Assembly (NCBI GenBank): GCA_001598975.1
Contig: BBXU01001456.1
Location: forward strand, 1 to 34,010
Direction of reading: 5' to 3'
Origin: Parachlorella kessleri
Taxonomy: Eukaryota; Chlorophyta; Trebouxiophyceae; Chlorellales; Chlorellaceae
Length of the DNA: 34,010 nucleotides
The number at the start of each line of letters is the position of its first letter. Positions within the stretch are counted from its first letter, which is position 1. The translations under genes and the position numbers were made by a program. The notes below the pieces were generated by a model. That model was given only the letters and a program-made list of their open reading frames with translations, was not told the DNA's origin and did not search any database. Below are positions 1-12,000 of this stretch, piece after piece.

Positions 1-3000
1 CTTCAAGCTGCTGGGGGCCGGCAGCCTGCCGCTGCCGGCGGTGCTGTTTGCCACCTGGGGCGGCCTGCGGGGGGCGGTGTCACTCATCATGGCCCAGGTG
101 TGTGTGTAGGGAAGGGGGTGGGGGGGGGGTGGGGGGTGCTTCCGTTTCAGGGATCTGTGCGATGAAAGCGCTCTGTCGGCGGTTCTATTAGCCTTCACCG
201 CCTGAGTTGGGGTTTGCTCAGGGCAGGCGAGGGGTTGTTTGCTTTGTGAGGGTAGGGTTGTTATGTGGCAGGAGCCGTGCGCTATGATGTTGCCAGTGGG
301 CTTGTGGGGGGGCGATGATTTTTGCCTTTGCTGCCAGTGTAGCACCCAGGTGTTGAGGAAGCAGCCTGGCATATGCTATGCATGCTGCTTCGAAGGGCTT
401 GCGTGTCTACCTCCCCGCCCAGCTGCTGCATTTGACTTGGCTCATCGGCTTGCATGTGGGTATGCAGGCAGTAGTGACGGACGATGTGATGGCAAACAAT
501 GACAAGCTGCTGACTGCTCAGGTATGGTGCACGGCAGGGGCAAGTGCATCCCCAGTTGCTGCGGCTTTAGGACTCCTGTGCATCAAATGTATGGACATTG
601 AGCTCCGCAATCAGTACTCAGTGACTTCACTGAGTGCGAACCTGGGCACAGAATGTTGAACAGACTTGCAAGATCGAGATGCACCCTCGTCTAGATGACC
701 GTCCTGAGAAAGTACAAGCGCCCCTTTGAAGTAACATTATTGAGCCGGGCTGCTGCTCACCCCACATGCTTGCTATGAGAGCAAGGTGGCAAGGCTGCCT
801 ACATGTCACACATCACCCCTGTCAGGAGAGCGGGGGCATCCCGGTCGGCCCAGTGCGTTAGACCCCCTGATGACGATACTCTGTCCGAATTCGCTACATG
901 AGATCCCGCTCCTCCTCCCCTCCCCCTCTCCCCTGGCAGATGGGCATGTGGACGTCATCCTTCGTGCTGGCCACCCTGCTGATCAACGCCCCCACCGTCC
1001 CTACCCTGCTCAAGCTGACAGGGCTGGTGCGGGTGTCGCCCGTGAAGCTAAGCATACGCGAGAAGGCCAGAAGAGCCCTGCTCAGGTGTGGTATGACTTG
1101 AGAGATGTCTGCTAAGTGGGTCTCCTACCTAAGGGGATGAGGCCAGAAGAGCGCTGTTCGGGCGTGGTATAACTTAAGACATGGGGCTCCCACCTACAGC
1201 CGCTTGAAGCAGGTGCGCTCATGGGCGGTGGGCAGGTGTTGCTGGCCTGCTGGGGCCGTGCAACATGAAGCCAGGCACTCTTGGTGCGCTTAAGGCGGTG
1301 GCTGTGCCAGAGCTAGGTGGTGCAGGGACACTGCCTGAGCCAGGCATGTGCAGTGAGTCAGTCTTTGGTGTGTGCACTTGGAGGGAAGGCAGCACCTGCC
1401 AAGCAGCCCAAGCAGCACAAATAGCCCTAGCTACTTGAGAGCTACCTGCCAGGTCTGTCTGTAGGGGTGTCCCACAGCCCAGACTGTGGTGCTGCGTTTG
1501 CAGGTACACCAAGGCTGCCGTCCAGGGCTTTGTTTTTGTCTTTGCAGGTACACCAAGGCTGCCGTCCAGGGCTTTGTTTTTGTCTTTGCAGGTACACCAA
1601 GGCTGCCGTCCAGGGCTTTGTTTTTGTCTTTGCAGGTACACCAAGGCTGCCATCCAGGACGTTGTTTTTGTCTTTGCAGGTACACCAAGGCTGCCGTCCA
1701 AGACCTGAAAGATGACGAGGACGAGATGTTGAGGGGGGTGGACTGGGGCGCTGTGGCGCGATATGTGGATTTGACGGAGGATCTCCCCACCTCCAGGTAT
1801 CCAGGGACATCCCCTCAGTGATAGCCAGCTGGAGTGCCAGCATATTGTGCGATGTGGGCTCGTTGTCCATGCAATTGATCCTGTGGTGTCACGTTTACAT
1901 GATGTGATGTGTGGACCTCAAGGCAACGTGTGATATGTTATCGTGCGCTCGCGGGTGTGTGGAAGAGCGAAGGCGATTGCAAGCAGCTAGGAGTCTGGTA
2001 GTCAGCTGTCAAGTGACAACAGTCCGCCGTTGGGGAAGCCCTGACACAAGCAACCCTTATCAAAATCCCAACCGGGGACTGGTGCGAAACATTGGGCTGA
2101 ACAACAAGAGAGACCATGAGACAACAGCCAGCTCACAGGTTGCTGCATATGTGTTGGTGGTGCTGCAGACCTCCAGGGGAGGCAGGTGATGGAGGGCCCG
2201 GTGGGGAAGGCGGCAGCAGCAGCAGCGGTGGTGGTGGTGGGGGCCTCCCCCAGGAGGAGGGTGCCCCTGCTGCTGAGGGGCTCCCATATGGCGGGACCCC
2301 CCCTCTTGCCGAGCCCCCCTTTGGTCAGCACCATCTGGAGGAGGGGTGGGGGGTGGCCACCAACCGGGGGCCGCTGCCGGAGGAGCTGGAGGCCCGGTGG
2401 AGCGAGGGAGGGCTGTTTGCCACAGAGAGGTGGGTCGGCATGAGAACTATTGCAAGAACTAAATATAGTTCTCCACTTTAACAAAGGAGGTCTACGATTT
2501 GCTGTTTGGGGGAGGAGGCGCCGCCAGGAAAGCTGAAGATGATCCAGGGGGGCCTGCAAGGTGTCTCTGCTGCGCGAGGGGCTATGCCGGCCAGCAGAGC
2601 GCTCATAGTACTTGCTGCCAGGGTGGTTGCCAACACTGCAGGCGCCCAGTGGTGCGGGGGGAGCATGGGTGTTGCCACCAGGTGGGTGGTGCGGGGGCCT
2701 TCGTGTGCGCATGAAGCGCACATGTTGGTGGGTAAGCCGGCAAGGTCTCCCCCTGGTTTGCTCACAATCCTGCATGGTTTCAGACCTGCTGACAGCCAGG
2801 CCTTTGCTCCATCCAGCTGGCTCACCAGGTCCCTGCTGGCACAACAGCTTGTGTGCCACAGTGTGCATTTCCTAGGAAATGGCTTCATTCATGGGCAGGC
2901 AGCTAGGGCCCCTAGCCCCACCCTGCCCTGCCAGCATCTGATCCTCATCCCTCGTCAACTGCAGCAGGTTCCTGACCTCGACAGAATCCGATACTGCCTC

Positions 3001-6000
3001 TGTTGCCCCCGCAGGCAGCCGGGGCCCCTGGCCCAGCTGGGCCACCCAGCCCCCTCCAGCAGCCACCAAGCCAGCCGCAAGATGCTCGGGGCGTCCCGCA
3101 CACACCTGTCCCACAAGTGGACCCCGCGGGCGTCCCAGGAGGGCGCCGGCGCCGGCGCCCTTGCTGACGAGGAGGCTCCAGGAGGGGGGGACGCAGCAGG
3201 CACAGCAGGCACGGCGGCGGCAGCGTGGGAGCGTGGCGGGGTGTGGTCTGAGCTGGAGGAGCCCTTGCTGGCTCCCACCTCCTCCTCCTCATTGGCCTCC
3301 TCTCCAAGGGGGAGGGACAGTGGAAGGTAAGCTCGCTTGGCTCGTAGCTGGGTTGCCTGTGTCCCAGCCGCCATGACCGGGCCCCGGTGCCATTGGAACA
3401 GTTGCATGTGCATTCACCGGCACGCACATACGTCCCAGGGTGGGGGGCCCATAGATCCCCTCCCCCCACCCCACCCCACCCACCACCACCACCACCATCA
3501 CCCCGCACACACACGTAGGTGTGTCTGGGCAGAAGCCAAAGCTCTATGATCCTCCCTCCCTGCAGGGCCTTTGCCTCCCCCGCTCACTCACTAACCAGGT
3601 TTGAGTCGCGAGGCTTTGACGAGGAGATCCCCTTTGCGCCCCCCCGCCGGCCTTCACACCCCACACCCGGCCCTAGCCTGCCTGCCGGGCCTCACCGGAC
3701 CAAGTCTGAGCCGGCCTTCCTACAAACCGTCATAGATGTGGGGGACGGCTCCTCCTCCGACGAGGATGAGGAGGCAAGCGGGACGGCTGGCGGCGGGGCT
3801 TGCAGGCCATGCAGAGCGTGGCCGCTCCCTCTGCTGGCTGCCGACCAGTTGCTGCCTGCTATGGAGCGTACCGTGGCACCGCTCCAGCAACTTGCTTAAG
3901 ACATAGGAAACTGAACACCTGGCAGCCGGGCAGTGGTGCCGTGTACAAAGTGGTGGCCTATCTTTTGGCCACTATTGTGGCGCACTAGTCAGAGCCACCG
4001 ACCGAGAGTTCTTTACTGCGCATGCAGGGGAGCGGGTCTTCAGGCGAGCACCGTTCCAGCCTGGAAGCCGCTTTGGCCGCCCAAGCCCAACAGCCGTCCA
4101 GCCTCCGCAGTCTGCCCCCTCACCCTGAGTTACCCACTGCAAGTCGAGAGCGAGCTCCCCTCCCGCTCCCAAGCTGGCAGCGGCAGCCCACCGCACAGCA
4201 TGCACCCACGCCAGCACAGCAGGAGCAGCACACTCAGCAGGCCCAGCAGGCAAGGAAGCCTCCTAGTGAGGCACTAGTGGCCTCCCCCAGGGCCTTTGCC
4301 CCGCTCCACCTGCCGCTACAGGCTTTCCCCTCAGTACCCAGCTTGGATGCCCTGGGATCCTCCCCGGGATTCTCCCCCAGCCCCCCTCCTCCCCCACCCT
4401 TCTCACCCCGTGCCAGCGCCAGCAGCCGGGCCACGAATGCCAGTGCTGCCTCGGGCTTGACAGCAGCGGGGCATGCTCCGCACACGGTGCCACCAGCGGT
4501 AGCACACGGTCTAACACGGGGTGGCAGCCTGGGGTTGACTGATCCCCCCCTCTCCCCCCGGGCTGCCTTGCCAGTATCACCCAGATCTTATGGTTCTTCC
4601 CGAGGGCCCCGCTGGGGCTCTGCGTTTGCTAGCGGGGGAGGTGTCGGCGGCGACATGGTCAGCAGTGCAGCAGGCACAGCAGGCAGCGCCCCGGGGCCCC
4701 CCTCCACCCCCCGCGGCATGCACGGCCTGGTCAGGACTTCGCTGCTGCCGGCACGAGCCGACCGCACAGCCGTGGCCCATGTCAGTGAGCTAATGGGTGA
4801 CTACACCCGGGCTGGCACCCCAGCCAGCCCCCCCTCCAGCCCCCGTGGCCTGGGTCAAACAGCCTGCACCAGCCCCAGGCAAGCCGTGGGGAGCCCCAGG
4901 GGGCCTGCCCTCCCAGCCAGCACCCCTCGCCACCTGACCCCGCTTCGTGTCCCGCCATCTCCCTCCTCCTCCTCTAGGGCCTCGGGCTCAGCTGCAGCCG
5001 AGTCCAGGGGCGCTCTTGGGGTCTTTGCATCCCCCAGGGCCTTGGGCCAGCCCGTGGGGTCCCCCTTTGGCAGCACCAGCGCCACAGGTGCTGCCCTGCC
5101 TGCCAGAAGCAGTAGCATGGGCACTGGGGCAGGGCTTGTCGCAGGGCAAAGCACCACGGCCTCCGTTACCAGGGCGCCGGCGCCTGCGCCCGCCCCCAGC
5201 GACACGGTGGTGGCGCCAGCGCCTCCAGCGGCAGTGGCAGGGGAAGCCGGTGAGCAATCTATCGCGGGTGGTGCCCCCCTTTGTCAGGGCAGTGTTGATG
5301 CTGGCTCTGAGGCAGCTGGGGCAGCAGCAGGGGTTTTAAATGCACCAGCAGTGCCTGATGAAGGAATTCCCTCTGGGACGGTCACGGTGCAGGGTATCCA
5401 AAGCTTGCAGCTGGGGCATGGCAGCACTGCCAGGGGAGCACCCAGCTACGAGCAGCTCGCTGGCACTGGCAGGCGCGTGTCATTCGTCCTGCCGCTGCCG
5501 CCCCGCGCCGCATGGAGTGCGGCTGGCCTGAGGCAGCAGCAACAACAGCAGCAGCCGGAGGGCCATGCTGGCAGCAGCAGTGGCAGCCAGCCGGTGGGCC
5601 TGCGCCCTGTCGGGCTAGCAGCGCTGCTGGGCGGGCCGTTGCCGCTGCCGCCGGCGGCGGGGCAGCCAGCACCGCTGCGGTTGTTTCCCTCTCGCAGCGG
5701 CACATTCCTGGATGCGGCCGCTGCAGAGTCCCTTGCAGGGCAGGCGGGGGGAAGTGGGCGGGTTGAGCGCGACGCAGCCCCACCGGCCAGGGCTGCCTCG
5801 GCCCCAGAAGCTGTGGTCTCGTCTGCGAATAGTGGAGCGACTGCAATGGCGGAGGAGGAGGCGGAAGAGGAGGAGAAGGCAGCGGCTGCGCAGCCAGACA
5901 GGGTCGAGCCAGCTGCGCAGGCATGGGTGCAACAGCAACAGCAGCAGCAGCTGCAAGAGGTGGCAGGCGGGGCAGCTGGTCACCCATCTTCAGGAGATGA

Positions 6001-9000
6001 GAGTATTGCTGGCGGGCTCTGGCAGACGGCGGAAGTGACGCCGCCGCCCCGCCCACGTTACGTGCGTACCCCACAGGCAGCACAGGCACTACCGCCGCAG
6101 CTCCCCAGCCCTGCTGGCAGTGGACAGATAGCCAGCACCTCCGTGGTGGCCCCGGGGGGCGCCTCCCAGCAGTGTGAAGAGCAAGGGCAGCAGGGGGGCG
6201 TGCCCGGGGCCGCAGCTTGTGTCGACCAGCCAGTTGCTCATCACTCTCAGGGGGTGCGGCTGCCAGACGCATCTCTGCCGGAGCTGGGCTCCTTACCCCT
6301 CATCCACACCGGCTCGCCTCAGAGGCAAGCAGGGTCCCCTGCTGCACCACGTCTTTCTCTCGGTGCTGCCTTTGATAGCCCCAGTGCGGGGGCAGCCCCT
6401 AGCGGGGATCTGATAGCTGGAGCAGGGCAGCACGCCCAGGCAGACCAAAATCAACATCCGCAGCAGCAGGAAGGGGAAGCATCCGCTGCAGTCGGGCCAC
6501 CCCCCTCCCCATTTGAGGAGGCCTCAGCCCCCGCCCTGCACCCGGCTGCTAGCACAGCACCAGATAGCTCCCCCGCCAGGGCACCAGTTGACACCCTTGA
6601 CCCCTGGCCTGCTATCCCTTCCAGCACCCCATTCACGCTGCCAACCACACCGGCAGGTGGTCATGGGCTGCTTGACACTGGCTCCCTTGGCCGGCAGGTG
6701 GTCATCCCGACGCAGCCGGGCCTGACCCCCCTTGCCCTGCCCCCGCTCGCCAGCCCGGCACTCTCCCTGCCCACCCCCCCACCAGCAGCCGAAGCCGCCG
6801 CCGCCGCCGCTGCCGCCACAGCAGCTACCCGGCAGCTACCCCTGCTTCCGGACTCACCAGCAGCTGCTGCAGTCGACCCTGCAATTGCGACCCGAGTGAC
6901 AGGGCCCGCCCCGCCAGGGCCGCCCAACTTGAGCCGGCTGTCGGCTCCTAGTCCCGGCAGCGTTCAGTTCCCTGGGGCTGTGACCGGCATGCGGCCCCCG
7001 CCACCCGAGGTCCTGGCACGAGCAACTTTTGGCAGGGAACCCACTACCACCTTCGAGCCCCGGGAGCAAACAGGTGGTGCTGTTGTAATCCAGCCTGTGG
7101 TCTGTACTAACCTACTGCGCATGCTGACCTGTATGATGGATGTATGCGTGGGTAGCAGCTTCTGTTACACCCTGGCTGTGCCTGTTCTTTCTGTGTTTGC
7201 GGGGGGGTGGCGCCGTCTCACATCCCCCGTGTTATCTCATCGATCTGCCAGCCAATGCCAGGCTTCGCACCGCCAGGCGTGGCACAGGCCCCCAGGTGTA
7301 GCTCCTGCCTTCTGTAAGCGCACTAAGATCTTCCTCGTTGCACACGCACTACGTGCTGCTACTTTGTGATGCACTGCTACGGACCCAGCAACTGCAGCAC
7401 GCACGGCACCTGGCACACACTCACACATCCCTCCACCGCCATTGTGCTTGCGTCACTGCAGACCGACAGCAGCGCTCCTGGCAGCCCGTGGCGGCCACGC
7501 GCTTCAAGCCCTGGCAGGCGGCGGCAGCCCTGCTCCAGCGCAGCATGAGTAGCCCACTGCTGGGAGGCGCCAAGGAGGCGGCGCACCCCCCGGGGATGAC
7601 TAATGGCGGAGGCGGGGAGCTCCCAGGTGGGCCGTTGGGAAGCGAGCTTGCTCACTCCCTCACTCCTGGAGTGTCCATGCCCAGGGTTGTTACCCCTCCC
7701 ATGGTAGCTTGGGAGCCGCGCGCGACACGACCAAACCATGCTGCCGTGAGCTGTCTCAAATGGTGGCAACCGAAAGCCAGGACACGCTATGCCCACAAGC
7801 CACAAGACCAAGTACCAATGCTTGATGGCATGCTTCTGACCTAAAGCTCTGCACACAAACCACATCATTTGGTGTGCTGCTACTGCTTGAGTGCTGCTGC
7901 TGCTGCGTGCTAAAAGCAGGCTTGGGAGCGGACGCTGAAAGCTCTGCTCCCTGCCCACCGCCAGGCGGTGCGTTGCCTGGGCACGGGCGGACTGCAGGCT
8001 GCCAGCAGTGGGGGGAGGAGGTGAGTGGTACTGCTGGGAGCCCTTGTCAGCCGAGTTACCAGGGGCCCGGCTTGGGGCCCCTCAGTGCACATTTCTACGC
8101 CGGCATGCTCTCTGCAGCAGATGGGGTGCAGCATTTCTCCGCCTATTCGCATGAAACACTCGCCTGTCATCTTCTTCAAGCTCCCCCGATGAAGCACCTC
8201 CTCTGCAATCTGCTCTGCAAAGCTGGCGCCTGGCGGCACTCCCTGTTTCAGAGCAGCTGCTGCTTCTTGCGGAGAGCCCCGCCATGATCTCCTTCTAGGC
8301 CGGCTGGTGACCCAAGCTCTACTCCAACTCTGTATGTGGCAACTCTGGAGCTGCCGCTGCGCTGTGTGTAGGTGACAGCGGAGGTTCTCTCGTACTCCCT
8401 GGCTGGTGATTCAATCGCCACTGTTTGTGAGGCACCGCTGAAGCTGCCGCTGCTGTGCTGCGCTGTGTGTAGGTGACAGCGGAGGCGCGGGCCCGCCTGG
8501 TAGCCGGCCTGAAGCGGTACTTCCATGCCAAGAGGAGCGAGGGGCTGCTGAGCATGGAGGGGCTGAGGATACTGGACTATGCCTGCGACGTGGCGGCAGA
8601 CCGTGCGCTGGGCCCGCTGGTGAATCACCCTGTGTCGGTCTTATGACTAAGCTGCGTGTCATTGTGGGCATGGAGGGATTTAAGGAGATCTCGATTATGC
8701 ATGCGACGTGGCTGGGGGCCGTGCCCTGGGTCGGCTTGTAGTGTCTGATTTTCTGGCAGTCCTAAGGGGATTTGAGAGGCATGGGAAGGTTGGCGGTACT
8801 GGTCCCTACTGGTGTCTACGTGACCCTCAGGCTAGCCCCCAGGAGCCACCTGTAAGTGATGTGAGCGTGGCTGGGCTGAGGGTACTGGACTGGGTCGCTG
8901 GCGTGGCAGCTGGAGAAGGCACCGAAGCTGCTGGCGAGTTGACGGTATGCCAGGTTGAATAGAGCCCGAGCACCAGAGGGCTGAATGTATTGCATTGTAC

Positions 9001-12000
9001 TGCTAGTGTGTGACATGGCCGCTGGGCTTTGGTCCGCATGGTGAGCTGGCAATGACAGGGCGCAGCAGGGGTTGCCTCTCCTCGTGGACCTGCTAAGACT
9101 GGTGGCCTGGTGTTGGCTGACCGTAGTAGGGGCTGCTAGTTGGTATGCGCGTCAGGTGTGGCAGCAGGCGGGGCCCCGGAGGAATCCCCTTCCACCTGTT
9201 ACTGCTCATCCTGACTGCGAGCTACGCCTCATTCTTTGGTGACTGCGGCAGGTGACAAAAAAAAGGAAAGATGAGGGTGAGGTGAGTTGACAGGGCTGAA
9301 TGCAGGTGGCTCTTAGTGTTGCCCGCCCCTGCAGGCCATTTGGCATCTGGCTGAGCAAGAGGTGGTAGGGCGGTACACAGTGAGGGGCCTGGCGTGGCTC
9401 TTTTTCAACTGCAAGCGCATGGCGGGGCGCCTGCCGCGCGCGCTGAGAGGGCTCCTGCGGCCGCCGCTGCGCTTTGTGGCAAGTGAGTCAGAGGGGTGTG
9501 CATGTGTGGTGCGGAGAACGGGGGCATGCGGTGCAGCTATGTGCTGCCGCAATGCCAGTTGGCCGGGGGGTGATGCCGCGTGGCAACCAGCCCCTGCCCC
9601 CGCATCTGCCGGGCTATATACATATCAGGATATCGTAAAGCCCTGCGGCAGTGGCAGCTCCCCGCCATGCTGCCGACTGTGTAGCCACACATGCTGCTGT
9701 AGCCCTGGTCTGCACTGTGCTGCTAGGCGCCATGCTGGTCACTCTCGGGGCGACAAGTTCGGGCCTGGACTCTCTGTCTCCATCGTAAGAGGCTCTGTGC
9801 AGAGACTGCACTTCTACCTGCACCACAGGCTTGTTTGGCATGGTGCTGTCCCGAGTGATGCTGGTTGCTGGTGAGGCTACATGTGCACCCAGCTGTCCCA
9901 CCATGTCACACCATAAATCCCTCCTAGCCTTGCGCCTCCGCAGGCCTGATCGGCACAGTGCTGTCACGAGTGATGCTGGTGGCCTGCGAGGTGGCGGTGG
10001 AGTACTGGATGAGCCTCACGTGGAGCCCCCAGGCCCAGTGGCTGCGGGAGGCGCAGCAGGCTGGAGTGCTGCAGGTGGGAAGGACCATTTTTGTGAAATG
10101 TTGTATGATATTTCAAGGAAGCAATTTGGAGCCCCCAGGCCCAGTGGCTGCAGGAGGCGCAGCAGGCTGGAGTGCTGCAGGCAAGGTGGGACCCCCCTAG
10201 TGCCGTATGAGTGCCGTGCACATGCGCTGCTTACCGGTTGTGATGTGCACATGCGCTGCTTACGACTGTGACATGCATGTCTTCTTCTATAAGTCAGTTC
10301 TCCAGTCTATGAACCTCACTCGCACCATCAAGTCGGACAAGCTTGGCTGTGAAGAGCGCGGCGTTGGCTGGGGATACCGACGCATGATAGGGCACGCTGC
10401 AGGACTCTTAGTGTCTGGCCCATGGCTTTCTGGCTCACCACAGTTCTTCAAGGGCACATGGACCTGCGGTGCTCTGCAACTGCAGGCTGAGATAGCTGCT
10501 GAGAGCCAGCGTGTGTGCAAGTTCATTGTGGATCGGGAGATAGAGGCCCCTGAGAGGTTCCAAGCCATCCAGTCGTACAGGTTGGTTTAGGTTTAGTTTT
10601 AGGGTCAGGGTTCAAGGTTAGGGTTAGGGTGCCACAGAGGGGGCGGTGTGGTTCCCAGGCCATCTAGTCGTACAGGTGGGTGGAGTGCTAAAGGGGGAAC
10701 GATATAGATAGATATATCGACATGGGGCAGACGCACATAGGTAGATAGATAAGGTGGAGGATGCAGGCTCTCATGATGTTTGAGGGCGCTGGGGAAGCGC
10801 AATCCACAGTGGGCTGCAAGGAAGGAGGCCCCAGGCGTGTTTTCAACACCCCCTGTCTGACCAGGTTGGGTTGCTACGTATGCCGTGGGGATACCGTGGT
10901 ACCAACCAAGGTACCCTTGCATTAGCAGACAGACTCTCACTACTTAGAGACTTGCACGCTATGTGCGCTGACCTATGTGGCTGGCGTGCAGGGCAGCAAT
11001 GGCCATCCTGCGGCAGCAGGCTGCTTTCGTGCACCAGCTCTACGACTCAGGTAGGCCCCATAGTCGCTTACTGCCAGCGGGGCTGGGGCTGCCGCTGTGA
11101 CCCGAGTTGTTCCCCCAGGGCCGCTTGACTGTAGGATGCAAGTCAGGGCAAGGCCTGTTGATAAGCTTTCCATGCCGGCTGGATGCCACCACAGCTGTCC
11201 TCGGTGCCTCCAAAGTAGTCTTGTCTACCCGGCACCTGTCAACCCATGCTTACTAGGGATCCTCAATGCCACAGACTCTGCCCCTCCGCATGTCTCAGCT
11301 GCACTTGGTGCTCGAGGAGTGCCGCTCTGGAGGCGCTGCTCTATGTCATGGATGTGCTTGGCATGTGTGTCGCCCACTGCATCCCCAAAAGAAGAAGTAA
11401 GGAAAGAAGACTCTGGCAACCCTCTTGAGGGCCTGGTGCAGGGGTGCTGGATGAGAGGGAGCGCGAGGCGTTGCAGGCTCCCATCAACGTGAAGGTTCGG
11501 CAGCTGGAGCTGCAAGGGCCAGTGTGGAGGGCACCCTCCGTCAGAGAGGCAAGTGGGGCGACTGCCCTCCCCTGGGTAGGGAGGCTCCATGAGTTGGGTA
11601 CACAAGCGGGGGTGGTGGGGTTCCTTTGGGGGTTGGGGCGAGGCGAGGCGGGTGGAGCTCCAGGCCCGCATCTAGAGGGCACCTTCTGGCCCTGTGATGC
11701 ACTGCACTGGCAGCATCAACACCTTCCCTGAGGGTTTACCAGATGGTGCCAGAAGGGGGACCTGAAGATTGGCTCAGACAATTGGAGCTGTGACACCTCC
11801 CTTTGTGTTGTACGGGCCGTTCATTACCTGGCGAAGAGGGGGGCCGGGCTGCTAGCAGTGCTTGCTGCAAGCTTTACGGCCCCTGAGGGGCCTGCCAAGT
11901 GCACCCTTGTCACCTTTGTCATGTGTCATGGTGGCAGACCCTGCCCAAGGCGGCGGTTGGATGGTTTACAGTGCTCGGTATCTGTTAAAAAACAGGTTCT

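Noticed and set aside
1501..1696. CRISPR-like array
   Set aside because: Units are contiguous 44-bp direct repeats without unique spacers, inside a eukaryotic intron.
5382..6272. 296-residue minus-strand open frame, and similar long frames at 2002-2868 and 2945-3514
   Set aside because: Low-complexity GC-rich DNA is open in several frames; the plus frame has the phase-consistent exon chain.
10581..10629. Chromosome end
   Set aside because: The telomere-like tract is short and degenerate and is flanked on both sides by exons of the same gene.
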